Positions 25,760-35,623 of a DNA stretch of 64,000 bases are shown piece by piece; within the stretch, counting starts at the first letter, position 1, and the number at the start of each line of letters is the position of its first letter. Origin of the DNA: Duganella dendranthematis (GTDB lineage: Bacteria; Pseudomonadota; Gammaproteobacteria; Burkholderiales; Burkholderiaceae_D). Made by a program: the position numbers and the translations under genes. The stretch covers positions 4,216,001 to 4,280,000 of the forward strand of contig NZ_CP051684.1 in NCBI RefSeq assembly GCF_012849375.1, given 5' to 3'. Below the pieces are notes generated by a model. The model made no database searches, was not told where the DNA came from, and saw nothing but the letters and a program-made list of their open reading frames with translations.

Positions 25760-26962
25760 ATGAAACAGCTGCCTGGCTCCGCAAAAACTTTGCTGGGTGT
25801 GCTGCTCGGGTCTCTGTACACCTTGCCAGCAGCAGCGCAAATCAGCGATACCATCCAGCCTTTCGTCGGCGTCTCGATCCAGCATGACAGTAATCTGTTA
25901 CGCCAGGATGCAGATCAGTATCCGGGGGTCGACTTTGCCGACACCTACAAGACAGCGCAAGCCGGGTTCACGCTGGAACGACCGATTGGCCGCCAGTTGC
26001 TGACCGGCACCGCGCGCGTCACGCGGGTCGACTATGACCACTTTAACGAACTTGACTATACAGGCAAGGACGGCAAGCTGGATCTGGCCTGGCTAGTCGG
26101 CAGTCATGTGACCGGCCACGTTGGCGCCAGCTATTCCGAAGCGCTGGGTGCGTTTAACGATTTCCACTCGTCCGAGCTGAATTTGCGCACGGATAAGAGC
26201 GTCTACGGCAATATCAACTGGAAGTTTCATCCAGAGTGGCAAGTGCATACCGGTTACAAGCGTGAAGTGTTCGCTTTCGACCTCGCTTCGCAACAATATA
26301 ACAACCGTACCGAATCCACCACTGACGCCGGCGCCGATTACCTGCTCAAGAACGGCAGCAGCGTCGGCTTACTGTTCCGCCATATAAAAGGCGATTATCC
26401 AGTCACCTTTGTCGGCGGCGGTACGGTGTACGACAACAACTTTGTCAGCAACGAGGCCAATCTGAATGTGTCTTGGGCCTACAGCGCGATTTCCCAGGTG
26501 ACGTTTATTGGCGGCTGGGTGCGCCGTAATTACGTGTTGGGCGACGCCCGCGATTCCAGTGGCGGTCATGGCCGCCTGGTGGCCAACTGGGCGCCGCTTT
26601 CGCATGTGCAATTTGGCGCCAGCCTGTGGCGCGAATTTGTTGCAGCCGAGGGCGTGTACGTGCACGGCGCCATGGCGACCGGCCAAAGCCTGAATGTCAC
26701 CTGGACGCCGACCGCCAAGATCGAACTGGAGGCGAACCTGCAAAACGAGCGTCGCGCCTTCAATGCGCAGCCCGGCATCGTCAATCCGTTCAGCCCGAGC
26801 GATCGCACGCGCAGCGCTACACTCGGCGTAAATTACGCTGTGCTGCGCCAGGTTACACTCGGCTTGAACGTGGGCCGCTTTACCCGTGACGGCAGCGTCG
26901 CGGTGCAGACGACCACTTATCGTTCCAATACCGTTGGCTTCAGCGCCAGCGTCAAATTCTGA
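25760..26962 (+). CDS. epsL: Exopolysaccharide outer-membrane beta-barrel protein EpsL (XrtB-associated)
   Basis: 400 residues with a signal peptide ending near AAAQ. The mature protein consists of alternating beta strands and ends in an aromatic residue (SASVKF), the usual sign of an outer-membrane barrel. Its start, ISDTIQPFVGVSIQHDSNLLR, is characteristic of the EpsL-like family found in exosortase-B loci (TIGR03014-type). The proposed role is passage or assembly of the polysaccharide in the outer membrane. It is the first gene after the candidate sigma-54 promoter and ends 7 bp before the initiating transferase gene. The ribosome-binding site is poor. Confidence 0.83.
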   Translation: MKQLPGSAKTLLGVLLGSLYTLPAAAQISDTIQPFVGVSIQHDSNLLRQDADQYPGVDFADTYKTAQAGFTLERPIGRQLLTGTARVTRVDYDHFNELDYTGKDGKLDLAWLVGSHVTGHVGASYSEALGAFNDFHSSELNLRTDKSVYGNINWKFHPEWQVHTGYKREVFAFDLASQQYNNRTESTTDAGADYLLKNGSSVGLLFRHIKGDYPVTFVGGGTVYDNNFVSNEANLNVSWAYSAISQVTFIGGWVRRNYVLGDARDSSGGHGRLVANWAPLSHVQFGASLWREFVAAEGVYVHGAMATGQSLNVTWTPTAKIELEANLQNERRAFNAQPGIVNPFSPSDRTRSATLGVNYAVLRQVTLGLNVGRFTRDGSVAVQTTTYRSNTVGFSASVKF

Positions 26963-26969
26963 GCGCGCC

Positions 26970-28349
26970 ATGACGGTTAACGACAATCACCTCGTGTCGG
27001 TCTTACAGCGCGTGATCGATCCGCTGATCGTCATGGGGATGCTGCTGGTGTGCACCGCACTGTGCGGCGGCAAATACACCGGCTACTCGCTGATCCTGAT
27101 GATACTGGCGTTCTTCATTTCGTCGGCGGTGTTCCAGCACCTGGACCCGTATAACAAATGGCGGGGCGGCCGGATGGCGGCGTTCGTGCGCGACATCCTG
27201 GTCGGCTGGGCCGTCACCGCCTTGCTGCTGGTCGGCATCGGCCAGGTGAGCGGGATGGACGAGCGTTATGACCACGCAGTGGTGTTGCTGTGGTTTGCGC
27301 TGACCCCTGTGGCCCTGCTGTGCGCGCAGTTGCTGGCTCACCGCATCGGCGCGGTGGCGGACCATGGCGGCGACAGCGCCTCGGCGGTGATCGTCGGCGC
27401 CAATGATGTCAGCGTGCGCTTCGCCAACACCATCACGCGCAACCGCAGCTTGGCGCTGCGCGTGGCCGGCTACTTCGACGACCGCGGCGACGACCGCCGC
27501 CCGGACGGCATGAGCCAGCCGATGCTGGGCCGGATGAGCGAACTGGCGGCCTATGTGCGCGAGCACAAGACCAATATGATCATCATCAGCCAGCCGATCT
27601 CGGCCCAGCCGCGCATCCGCAAGCTGCTGGACGATCTGGCCGATACCACCGCCTCCGTGTATTTCTTGCCGGACATCTACGTCTTCGACCTGATGCAGGC
27701 GCGCTTCGACACGGTGGGCGGCATGCCGGTGATCGGCATCCGCGAGTCTCCGTTTACCGGCAGCAATAGCCTGGTCAAGCGCATCAGCGATATCGTGCTG
27801 GCGCTGCTGATCCAGATCATGCTGACCCCGCTCATGCTGGTGATCGCGCTGCTGATCAAGGCGACGTCGCCCGGCCCGATCATCTTCCGCCAGCGGCGCT
27901 ACGGCCTGAACGGCGAGGAAATCATTGTCTACAAGTTCCGCTCGATGACGGTGATGGAGGACGGTGGTAAGGTGGTGCAGGCCAAGAAGGGTGACCAGCG
28001 GGTGACCCGGGTCGGCGCCTTCCTGCGCCGCAGTTCGCTCGACGAGTTGCCGCAGTTCATCAACGTGCTGCAAGGGCGCATGAGCATCGTCGGCCCGCGC
28101 CCCCACGCGGTGGCGCACAACGAGCAGTACCGCAAGCTGATCAAGGGTTATATGCTGCGTCACAAGGTCAAGCCGGGCATCACCGGCTGGGCCCAGGTCA
28201 ACGGCCTGCGCGGCGAAACCGAAACGCTGGACAAGATGGAAGCGCGTATCGAGTACGACCTCGACTACCTGCGCAACTGGTCGCTGTTGCTGGATTTCGT
28301 GATTATTTTGCGCACAGTGTTGGTAGTATTGAAACGAGACGCCCACTAA
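26970..28349 (+). CDS. Undecaprenyl-phosphate glucose/galactose phosphotransferase (initiating enzyme)
   Basis: 459 residues from the ATG at 26970; the upstream ATG in frame lies inside epsL. The order is: four membrane helices in the first 115 residues, a Rossmann-like CoA-binding domain (about 140-270), one further helix, and the bacterial sugar-transferase domain from about 275. That domain carries VYKFRSM, SLDELPQFINVLQGRMSIVG, PRPH and KPGITGWAQVNG, all hallmarks of WcaJ-type polyisoprenyl-phosphate hexose-1-phosphate transferases. It starts the repeat unit by placing a sugar phosphate on undecaprenyl phosphate at the inner membrane. The sugar is probably glucose (family inference). Confidence 0.9.
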   Translation: MTVNDNHLVSVLQRVIDPLIVMGMLLVCTALCGGKYTGYSLILMILAFFISSAVFQHLDPYNKWRGGRMAAFVRDILVGWAVTALLLVGIGQVSGMDERYDHAVVLLWFALTPVALLCAQLLAHRIGAVADHGGDSASAVIVGANDVSVRFANTITRNRSLALRVAGYFDDRGDDRRPDGMSQPMLGRMSELAAYVREHKTNMIIISQPISAQPRIRKLLDDLADTTASVYFLPDIYVFDLMQARFDTVGGMPVIGIRESPFTGSNSLVKRISDIVLALLIQIMLTPLMLVIALLIKATSPGPIIFRQRRYGLNGEEIIVYKFRSMTVMEDGGKVVQAKKGDQRVTRVGAFLRRSSLDELPQFINVLQGRMSIVGPRPHAVAHNEQYRKLIKGYMLRHKVKPGITGWAQVNGLRGETETLDKMEARIEYDLDYLRNWSLLLDFVIILRTVLVVLKRDAH

Positions 28350-28427
28350 GCAGGGTGCATCTTTATAATGTGACGGCGCATGGGCGAGGCCCGGCTGCTA
28401 TGGCCATGTTTTTACTGAGGGGATATT

Positions 28428-29390
28428 TTGGATCACACCGTAATCGCCGGCCTGCCGGCTTCCGCGCCAACGCGCCGCGCACGCCGCTGGGCCACCGGCG
28501 CCGCCGTGCTGCTGATTGCCGCTGGCCTGACAGCCTGTGGCGGCAAAAAAGAGGCCAAATCTGGCCAGGCGCTGGTGAGCGTCGATGGTGAGGAAATCAC
28601 CGCCTTGCAGGTCGCCGATGAAATGCAGCGGGCTAACGTGCCGGCCGCGCAACAGCAGGCCGCGCAACAGCAGGTGATCACTTCGCTGGTCGACCGTCAA
28701 CTGCTGATCAACCAGGCGCTCAAGGACAAGCTGGACCGCGACCCCAAGGTGGTGCAGGCGGTCGAGCGCGCCAAAGCGCTGATCATTGCCCAGGCCTATA
28801 TGCAGTCGCGCATCGGCGCGCCGGTCAAGCCGACCGACGCCCAGATCAAGGCCTACTTCGACCAGCACCCGGAGTTCTTCAGCCAGCGCAAGCTGCTGGA
28901 AATGCGCCAGCTGCAGATCCCGAATGCCAGCGTGGATGGGGCGCTCAAGCAGTTCATCGACACCGCCAAGTCGTTGGACGAAGTGGCGGCGTGGATGGAT
29001 GGGCACAAGGTCCAGTACAACCGCACCCAGCTGACGCGCAGCAGCACCGACCTGCCGCCGGCGCTGAGCGCCAAGCTGCTGGCCTTGCCGAAAGGGCAGC
29101 TGTTCCTGCTGCGCGAGAACCTGGTCAGCACGCTGACCGTCATCACCGACATGCGCGATGCGCCGGTTGACCTGGCGACCGCCACGCCGCAGATCGCACA
29201 ATTCCTGGTGGCCAACCACAACAAGGAAGCCGCTCAGGCGGAAATCACCCGCCTGCGCAGCGCCGCCAAGATCGATTATCTGAACAAGGCCGCAGCGCCG
29301 GCGCCAGCACCAGCGGCGTCCGCACCGGCGGCAGCGGCGCCATCGTCGTCGGCCGACGCGGCGGCGCGCGGTGTTGCCGGCCTGAAGTAA
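28428..29390 (+). CDS. epsD: EpsD family peptidyl-prolyl cis-trans isomerase-like lipoprotein
   Basis: 320 residues using a TTG start, supported by a GAGGGG site 4-6 bp upstream and by the absence of an ATG that fits. A cytoplasmic N-terminal segment precedes a hydrophobic stretch ending in AGLTACGG, a lipobox, so it is probably a lipoprotein. Residues 50-240 resemble the SurA/PpiD-like family called EpsD (TIGR02925): an N-terminal helical chaperone part containing VITSLVDRQLLINQAL, then a degenerate parvulin part. The C-terminus is an Ala/Pro-rich tail. It likely helps fold periplasmic or outer-membrane export parts. It lies between the initiating transferase and EpsE. Confidence 0.85.
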   Translation: MDHTVIAGLPASAPTRRARRWATGAAVLLIAAGLTACGGKKEAKSGQALVSVDGEEITALQVADEMQRANVPAAQQQAAQQQVITSLVDRQLLINQALKDKLDRDPKVVQAVERAKALIIAQAYMQSRIGAPVKPTDAQIKAYFDQHPEFFSQRKLLEMRQLQIPNASVDGALKQFIDTAKSLDEVAAWMDGHKVQYNRTQLTRSSTDLPPALSAKLLALPKGQLFLLRENLVSTLTVITDMRDAPVDLATATPQIAQFLVANHNKEAAQAEITRLRSAAKIDYLNKAAAPAPAPAASAPAAAAPSSSADAAARGVAGLK

Positions 29391-29431
29391 GCATTCTTTC
29401 CCAATTGATAGACTAAGCTAAAGCACATACT

Positions 29432-30220
29432 ATGAAACGATATTTATTCTGGATGATGGCAGCGCTGCTGGCGTGCGCCTTTGGCGCCACCCAGGCCGCC
29501 GAACTGGTGCTGGGCACCGGCGATGTGGTCAAGGTCTCGGTCTACAACAATCCCGACCTGACCGTCGAGACCCGCGTCAGCGCGACCGGTTTCATCACCT
29601 ATCCGCTGATCGGCCAGGTGGAAGTGGCCGGCATGCCGACGGCGGCGGCGGAAAAGAAGATTGCCAGCCTGCTGGTCAAGGGCGGTTACGTCAAGGACCC
29701 GCAAGTCAACATGATTGTCACGCTGATGCAGAGCCAGCAGGTGTCGGTGCTGGGCCAGGTCAACCGCCCGGGCCGTTTCCCGATTGATGGCGCCCGCAGC
29801 CTGCTTGATGTGCTCGCCCTGGCCGGCGGCATCAGCCCGGACGGCGGCGACTTCGTGACCTTGGTGCGCCACACCGCGTCCGGCGTCAGCAAGGATGCGA
29901 TCGACATCGTCGGCATGGTGCGTGACGGTAGCCTGAAAACCGATATCGAACTGAGCGGTGGCGATGTGGTGTATGTCGAGCGCGCGCCGCACTTCTATAT
30001 CTACGGTGAAGTGCAGCGTCCCGGCATGTTCCGCATCGAGCGTTCGATGACGGTGCTGCAGGCGCTGGCCGCCGGCGGCGGCCTGACCCCGCGCGGCACC
30101 GAACGCGGCCTGCGCATCAAGCGCCGCGACGCTAACGGCACGCTGCAGATCCTCGAAGCCAAGTTCGATGATCTGGTGCGGCCTGACGATGTGTTGTACG
30201 TAAAGGAAAGTTTATTCTAA
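29432..30220 (+). CDS. epsE: Polysaccharide export protein EpsE (Wza family)
   Basis: 262 residues with a signal peptide (cleavage probably after TQA). The Poly_export domain begins LVLGTGDVVKVSVYNNPDLT and runs to about residue 105. Two SLBB domains follow: VSVLGQVNRPGRFPIDGARSL and FYIYGEVQRPGMFRIERSMTV mark their beginnings. Wza-like proteins form the outer-membrane channel or its periplasmic ring for capsule and EPS export. A Cys at residue 15 (LLAC) could allow lipidation, but the Ala-Glu cleavage site fits better. Its next gene is EpsF, the inner-membrane partner. Confidence 0.92.
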   Translation: MKRYLFWMMAALLACAFGATQAAELVLGTGDVVKVSVYNNPDLTVETRVSATGFITYPLIGQVEVAGMPTAAAEKKIASLLVKGGYVKDPQVNMIVTLMQSQQVSVLGQVNRPGRFPIDGARSLLDVLALAGGISPDGGDFVTLVRHTASGVSKDAIDIVGMVRDGSLKTDIELSGGDVVYVERAPHFYIYGEVQRPGMFRIERSMTVLQALAAGGGLTPRGTERGLRIKRRDANGTLQILEAKFDDLVRPDDVLYVKESLF

Positions 30221-30246
30221 GCGGTACCGCGCCACGCTGTTAGCCT

Positions 30247-30271
30247 GGCTGGTTGTGGAGCACAGCCAGCC
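30247..30271 (+). promoter_or_regulatory. Intercistronic hairpin between epsE and epsF
   Basis: GGCTGGTTGTG pairs with CACAGCCAGCC around a GAG loop: 11 bp with one G-T pair. A pyrimidine-rich TCTCTTTT follows 5 nt later, 14 bp before the epsF ATG. It could be a weak terminator, a processing or stability element, or chance. Confidence 0.4.
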
Positions 30272-30295
30272 GCAGATCTCTTTTGAAAGTCCATC

Positions 30296-31690
30296 ATGAA
30301 TCTCACTCAATTGTTCCTCGCCCTGCGCGCGCGCTACAAGATCGTCCTGCTGACGCTGGCTGTGACGGTCGTCGCCACGGTGGTGGTCAGCCTGCTGCTG
30401 CCCAAGACCTACAAGGCCAGCACCTCGATCGTCCTGAATAACAAGGGCGTCGATTCGGTGACCGGCGTTTCGCTGCCGGCGCAAATGCTGCCCGGCTATA
30501 TCGCCACCCAGAGCGACATCATTCACAGCAAGAGCGTGGCGCTGAAGGTCGTCGACAACCTGCACCTGGCCGAACTGCCGGCGGTGCAGCAGCAATATCG
30601 CGACGCCACCGACGGCAAAGGTACCGACCTGCGCAACTGGCTGGCCGACCTGCTGCTTAACAAGCTCGACATTGAACCGGCGCGCGAAAGCAGCGTGCTG
30701 ACCATCAGCTTCAAGGGCGCCGACCCGGCCTTCGTGGCGGCGGTTGCCAATGAGTTCGCCAATGCCTACATCCAGTTCAGCGTGCAGCTGAAAACCGATC
30801 CTGCGCAGCAGGCGTCGGGCTTCATCAACACCCAGATCAAGCTGCTGCGTGACCAGTACGAAACGGCGCAAAGCCGCATGTCGAAGTACCAGAAGGACAA
30901 CGACATCTTCAACGCCGACAACCGCGTTGATGTCGAGACCAACCGCCTGAACGAGCTGTCGAGCCAGCTGGTTGCGGCGCAAAGCCAGGCGATGGACGCG
31001 CAATCGCGTTCGCGCCAGGCGGCCGGCAACGCCGGCACCTCGCCGGATGTGCAGAATAACGCGCTGATCCAGAACCTGAAGGCCAGCCTGGCGGTGGCCG
31101 AAGCCAAACTGGCCGATACCAGCCAGCGCCTGGCGCCGAATCACCCGCAATACATCTCGGCCAAGTCCGAGGTCGACAAGCTGCGCAGCAACCTGAACGA
31201 GCAAATCGCGATTGCCTCGTCCAGCGTGACCACCGGCGGCCAGATCGCCGTGCAGCGTGAAAACGAGCTGCGCAGCGCGCTGGCGGCGCAAAAGCAAAAG
31301 GTCATGGCGCTCAACACCGCGCGGGATGAGTTCACCGTGCTGGCCAACGAGGTGGAAAACGCCCGCCGCGCCTACGAGCTGGCGACCCAGCGTTACAACC
31401 AGACCTCGCTCGAAAGCAAGTCCAACCAGGCCGACATCGCGGTGCTGTCGCTGGCCACGCCGGCCGGCGCGCCATCCTCGCCACGGTTGCTCCTGAATGT
31501 GGCGCTGTCCATCATCGTCGGCCTGATCCTCGGCGCCGGCGCGGTTCTGCTGATGGAGCTGCTGGACCAGCGGGTGCGGTCCGCCGCGCATCTGGCGGAA
31601 ACCTTCGGCCTCCCGCTGCTGGGCGTGATCGAACCGGCGGGCAAGCCGACACGGCGCGCCAAGAAACCCTTGCTGACTGCCCAGACCTGA
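30296..31690 (+). CDS. epsF: Chain length determinant protein EpsF (Wzz-like)
   Basis: 464 residues. An N-terminal membrane helix (about 18-38) is followed by a Wzz-type domain, a long coiled-coil periplasmic region (about 165-380), and a second helix at about 400-425 with a Pro-rich approach (TPAGAPSSP). A short basic cytoplasmic tail follows. This is the polysaccharide co-polymerase layout and matches EpsF of exosortase loci (TIGR03017-type). It controls chain length and bridges to EpsE. It is followed 46 bp later by EpsG, its cytoplasmic tyrosine-kinase partner. Confidence 0.9.
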   Translation: MNLTQLFLALRARYKIVLLTLAVTVVATVVVSLLLPKTYKASTSIVLNNKGVDSVTGVSLPAQMLPGYIATQSDIIHSKSVALKVVDNLHLAELPAVQQQYRDATDGKGTDLRNWLADLLLNKLDIEPARESSVLTISFKGADPAFVAAVANEFANAYIQFSVQLKTDPAQQASGFINTQIKLLRDQYETAQSRMSKYQKDNDIFNADNRVDVETNRLNELSSQLVAAQSQAMDAQSRSRQAAGNAGTSPDVQNNALIQNLKASLAVAEAKLADTSQRLAPNHPQYISAKSEVDKLRSNLNEQIAIASSSVTTGGQIAVQRENELRSALAAQKQKVMALNTARDEFTVLANEVENARRAYELATQRYNQTSLESKSNQADIAVLSLATPAGAPSSPRLLLNVALSIIVGLILGAGAVLLMELLDQRVRSAAHLAETFGLPLLGVIEPAGKPTRRAKKPLLTAQT

Positions 31691-31736
31691 GCCGCCCTGC
31701 GCCTCTCGCCCCATTGACATAGACGGAGCACCACAC

Positions 31737-32639
31737 ATGAATGCCAATTCTCCAGTTTCACCTTACCCGGTGACGGACGCGCGCGACAAACCCGCGCCGG
31801 CCGTCCCCGACCGTTCGATCGGCGCCATCCTGATCAAGCAGGGCCGCCTGTCGGTGGCCGACGCCGAACGCGTGCTGCGCTATCAGGTCGAAAAGAATCT
31901 GCGCTTCGGCGACGCCGCGCTGGCGCTGGGGGTGCTGACCGAGGCCGACATCGAGCTCGCGCTGTCGCGCCAGTACGACTATCCTTACCTGCTACCCGGC
32001 GAAAGCGCGATCAGCGCTGAAGTGGTGGCGGCCTACGAGCCGTTCACCAGCCGCGTCGAGTCGCTGCGCGCGCTGCGCAACCAGCTGATGTGGCGCTGGT
32101 TCGACACCGACGCCGAGCGCCGCGTGCTGGCCGTGACCGGCGCCGAGCGCGGCGACGGTCGCAGCTTCCTGGCCGCCAACCTGGCGGTGGTGTTTTCGCA
32201 GCAAGGTCAACGCACGCTGCTGATCGACGCCGACCTGCGCAACCCGCGTCAACATACCGTTTTCGGCCTGGAAAACCGCACTGGCCTGTCGAACTGGCTG
32301 TCCGGCCGTCCTGCCGCCGACGCCGTGCAGCGCGTGCCAGGCCTGGTCGACCTGTCGGTGCTGCCGGCCGGTTCACCACCGCCTAACCCGTCCGAGTTGC
32401 TGGGCCGTCCGGCGCTGGGCCAGGTGCTGCGCGAACTGGCGCCGCAGTACGACGTGATCCTGATCGACACCCCGGCCAGCGTTGAATGTTCGGATGCGCA
32501 GATGGTGGCCGGCCGCGCTGGCGCGGCGCTGGTGGTGACGCGCCAGAACGTCACCCATGTCGGCAATGTGCGCGATCTGGTCGGCGAACTGACCGAAGCC
32601 CGGGTCCACCTGGTCGGCACCGTGCTGAACAAATACTGA
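31737..32639 (+). CDS. epsG: EpsG, BY-kinase-like ATPase with N-terminal MshEN-type motifs
   Basis: 300 residues. The C-terminal two thirds are a CpsD/CapB-type ATPase of the exosortase group (TIGR03029): the P-loop region is GAERGDGRS (135-143), where the usual Lys is R142, followed by [11 protein letters not shown] and later VILIDTPAS. The N-terminal part has two 24-residue motifs, 27-50 and 56-79, separated by exactly 5 residues, matching the tandem MshEN signature that binds c-di-GMP in MshE-type ATPases. The first lacks the starting Arg (Ser27); the second has R56. There is no C-terminal tyrosine cluster, only a final Tyr. It likely regulates EpsF. Confidence 0.88.
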   Translation: MNANSPVSPYPVTDARDKPAPAVPDRSIGAILIKQGRLSVADAERVLRYQVEKNLRFGDAALALGVLTEADIELALSRQYDYPYLLPGESAISAEVVAAYEPFTSRVESLRALRNQLMWRWFDTDAERRVLAVTGAERGDGRSFLAANLAVVFSQQGQRTLLIDADLRNPRQHTVFGLENRTGLSNWLSGRPAADAVQRVPGLVDLSVLPAGSPPPNPSELLGRPALGQVLRELAPQYDVILIDTPASVECSDAQMVAGRAGAALVVTRQNVTHVGNVRDLVGELTEARVHLVGTVLNKY

Positions 32640-32645
32640 TTCGGA

Positions 32646-34295
32646 ATGCATATGCTGAACTCTACTGTGAGCGCGCCGCGGGTGGCGCCGCTGCCGGCGC
32701 TGCTGGTGCTGGCCGGTTTGCTGGCCGTCTACATCCCCAGCTTTATCGACCTGTTCCACGGCGCCTGGAGTTCGGACCGCAATGCCCATGGCCCCATCGT
32801 GATGGTGGTGGCCATGGTATTTCTGTATTTCCGCCTGAGCCAGTTGATGGCGCAGGATCTGTTGCAACGCGCGCCGCAGCCGCTGGCCGGCGCGCTGGTG
32901 CTAGTGGTCGGCCTGTTGAGTTATGTGCTGGGTCGTTCGCAGAACGTGCTGGTGCTGGAAGTGGGTTCGCTGATCTGGGTGCTCAGCGGGCTGGTGATCG
33001 CCGGCTTCGGCGTGCGTACCTGGCGCCGCCTGTGGTTCGCGTTTTTCTTCATGCTGTTCATGATCCCGATGCCGGCCTCGGTGGTCGACGTGCTGACCTT
33101 GCCGATGAAAATCGCTGTCTCGGCCGCTACCGAACATTTGCTGTACTGGGCCGGCTATCCGATCGCCCGCAGCGGCGTGATCCTCACCATCGGCCAGTAC
33201 CAGTTGCTGGTGGCCGACGCCTGCGCCGGCCTGAACTCGCTGTTCACGCTGGAAGCGCTGGGCCTGCTGTACATGAATCTGGTGCGCCACCCGTCGCTGG
33301 TGCGCAACGTCGTGCTGGCGTCGCTGATCGTGCCGATTTCGTTTACCGCCAACACCATCCGCATCGTGTTCCTGTCGCTGATCACCTACCACCTGGGCGA
33401 CGCGGCCGGGCAGGGTTTCCTGCACAGTTTTTCCGGGCTGGTGCTGTTCCTCTCGGCCTTGCTGCTGATCATCGGCGTCGATAGCGCGCTGAGCTGGCTG
33501 GTGGCGCGCCGCGGCGCCGGCCGCGATCCGGAGCAGAGCGCCTTGAGCCTGCCATCGGTGCCGGCCGGTACTTGGCAGCGGCTGTTCAACGTGCCGCTGG
33601 CGCCGGCTGTAGCCGTGCTGGCCGGCATGCTGGTCAGCATCGCCGCCGCCCATGCGTTGACCCCGCACATGACATCGGCGCCGCCGGCGCTGGCGCTGGA
33701 TAAGGCCGTGCCGGCCCAGATCGGCGAGTGGAAACTGGTGCCGGATTCGGTGGCGCAGGCGACACTCGCCACCAACGACGAGGGCGGCGCGTTGACCGAC
33801 CAGATCTATGACGAAGTCGTTACGCGCACCTATATCAATCCGCAGGGCACGCAAATGATGCTGGCGCTGGCGTATGCGCGCGAACAGCGCCAGGACGTCA
33901 AGTTGCATCTGCCGGAAATCTGCTACCCGGCGCAGGGCTACAAAGTGGTGACCTTGGCGCCCGCCATGCTGGCGGTAGGTCATAGCGGCGCCGCCGTGCC
34001 CGGCAAGCACATGCTGGCAGAGGGCAACGGCCGCACGGAAGCGGTCACCTATTGGACCCGCGTCGGCGACGCTTATCCGAACAGTGGCATGGGCCAGCGG
34101 CTGAAGATCTTCCGTGACGGCCTGCACGGCGTGGTCACCGACGGCATTCTGGTGCGCGCCTCAGTCATCGTGCGCGATGCGGCCGAGGCGCCAGTTGCGT
34201 ACCAGCAGCAAGAAAGTTTCTTGCGGACGTTGGTCGACACCGTCCAGCCCGGCTCGCATCCGCTGGTGGCCGCCGCTCCGCAGGCGCACCAATGA
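32646..34295 (+). CDS. xrtB: Exosortase B fused to EpsI domain
   Basis: 549 residues. Residues 10-285 are an exosortase with about eight membrane helices and the complete catalytic set: Cys193 in [10 protein letters not shown], Arg239 in NTIRIVFL and His260 in FLHSFSG. Residues about 315-535 are an EpsI (DUF3485) domain with the [13 protein letters not shown] segment. Exosortases cleave PEP-CTERM sorting signals at the inner membrane. EpsI is usually a separate gene in XrtB loci, so a fusion is less common though known in other exosortase types. It follows EpsG by 6 bp and overlaps the flippase gene by ATGA. A likely substrate is encoded at 57602-58228. Confidence 0.92.
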   Translation: MHMLNSTVSAPRVAPLPALLVLAGLLAVYIPSFIDLFHGAWSSDRNAHGPIVMVVAMVFLYFRLSQLMAQDLLQRAPQPLAGALVLVVGLLSYVLGRSQNVLVLEVGSLIWVLSGLVIAGFGVRTWRRLWFAFFFMLFMIPMPASVVDVLTLPMKIAVSAATEHLLYWAGYPIARSGVILTIGQYQLLVADACAGLNSLFTLEALGLLYMNLVRHPSLVRNVVLASLIVPISFTANTIRIVFLSLITYHLGDAAGQGFLHSFSGLVLFLSALLLIIGVDSALSWLVARRGAGRDPEQSALSLPSVPAGTWQRLFNVPLAPAVAVLAGMLVSIAAAHALTPHMTSAPPALALDKAVPAQIGEWKLVPDSVAQATLATNDEGGALTDQIYDEVVTRTYINPQGTQMMLALAYAREQRQDVKLHLPEICYPAQGYKVVTLAPAMLAVGHSGAAVPGKHMLAEGNGRTEAVTYWTRVGDAYPNSGMGQRLKIFRDGLHGVVTDGILVRASVIVRDAAEAPVAYQQQESFLRTLVDTVQPGSHPLVAAAPQAHQ

Positions 34296-35599
34296 TAGCT
34301 GCTAGTCCGCCCATGTCGAGCATCTCCAAAGCATTCGGCAAGACCCTGATGACCACGATGGGTATGACCGTGGTGGGTTTCATTTCATCGGTGATCAATG
34401 CCCGGATTCTCGGTCCTGAAGGGCGCGGCCTACTGTCGGCAGCCCTGCTGATCTGCACCCTGTCGGCCAGCGTGGCGCAGTGCGGCATGGCCAGCAGCTA
34501 TGTCTATCACTTCGGTGCGGCGCGGCGCTTTTCCTACCTGCGTCTTTTTATCTTTTCGATTCTCGGCGTCAGCGCGTTGGCGGCCGGCCTCTCGGCGGCA
34601 GGATTGCAGCTGAGCCATGCGATGGAACTGCATCAGATCTGGTGGTTAATCCTCACGTTTGCCGCGTTCACAGCGAGCCAGACCTATTTGTTCTCGCTCA
34701 CGCAACTGCATTCGAATTTGCACTTTTTTAACGTCCTGCGCTTCGCTCAGGTATTCGGAAACTTGCTATTGCTGCTGCCGTTGCTGCTGTGGTTCAAAGT
34801 TGTAACTTTCGAACAAGTTATGATAGCGCAACTGTTGGTCCTGATCGGCCTTACGGTATGCGGGCTGTGGTGGACACGCGAAAACCGCATTTGGGCGCTC
34901 AAAGAGGAGCCCAAAGAGCCGGTGCGTACGTGGATGGTAGTGCGTTACGGCCTACACCAGCAAGGGATCGGCTTACTCGGTATTTTCCTGATCAACTTCG
35001 ACAAACTGTTCCTGCTCAATCGCGGCACCATCAAGGAGTACGGATACTACGCGCTGGCGTTCACTACGTCACGCCTGATCGGCGCGGTGCAGGAATCGGT
35101 CTCGGTGGCATTGTTTTCCCGCTTCGCCGGTCGGGACGAACAGCAGTTGAGCCAAGCTGTGCGCAACGCGTTCCGAATGACGTTTATGCCGTTGATGACG
35201 GTGGCTGCGATCGGGGCTGCGGTGGCTCCCTGGGCATTGACCCTGGTGTACGGTAAGGCGTTTGCAGACATGACCATCCCATTCGCCATTCTGCTGTTCG
35301 AATGCGTTATCGGCGGATCGAGCTGGACCTTGGCACAACGATTCAACGCTGCCGGACAGCCTGGGTTGGTGTTGGCACGGCAGTTTGTGTCCATCATGCC
35401 GGTACTGATCGCGATTCCCTTCCTGCCGCATGAAAATACTTATGTATATCTGGCGTTGCTGATGTTGTGCGGTGCCTGCCTGCGACTGATCATGACCATC
35501 GTGCTGAGTGTGACCAAGCTCAAGGAACCGATGCCCGGCTTTCTGCCGACCAAACAAGATATCGCGATGGTGCGCAAGCTGCTGACGCGTTCCAAATGA
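34292..35599 (+). CDS. Polysaccharide flippase (Wzx-like, MOP superfamily)
   Basis: 435 residues with 12 or so membrane helices. The first helix opens [34 protein letters not shown], where the ARxLGPxGxG motif is typical of Wzx/MATE-like polysaccharide transporters. The gene starts at an ATGA overlap with the exosortase stop; a second ATG 21 bp downstream is possible. It should flip the undecaprenyl-linked repeat unit to the periplasm. From here on base composition is a little less GC-rich than in epsD-epsI, which may reflect the variable, exchangeable part of the locus. Confidence 0.85.
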   Translation: MIAASPPMSSISKAFGKTLMTTMGMTVVGFISSVINARILGPEGRGLLSAALLICTLSASVAQCGMASSYVYHFGAARRFSYLRLFIFSILGVSALAAGLSAAGLQLSHAMELHQIWWLILTFAAFTASQTYLFSLTQLHSNLHFFNVLRFAQVFGNLLLLLPLLLWFKVVTFEQVMIAQLLVLIGLTVCGLWWTRENRIWALKEEPKEPVRTWMVVRYGLHQQGIGLLGIFLINFDKLFLLNRGTIKEYGYYALAFTTSRLIGAVQESVSVALFSRFAGRDEQQLSQAVRNAFRMTFMPLMTVAAIGAAVAPWALTLVYGKAFADMTIPFAILLFECVIGGSSWTLAQRFNAAGQPGLVLARQFVSIMPVLIAIPFLPHENTYVYLALLMLCGACLRLIMTIVLSVTKLKEPMPGFLPTKQDIAMVRKLLTRSK

Positions 35600-35623
35600 A
35601 TAACTGCATAACTGGGAGTATCC

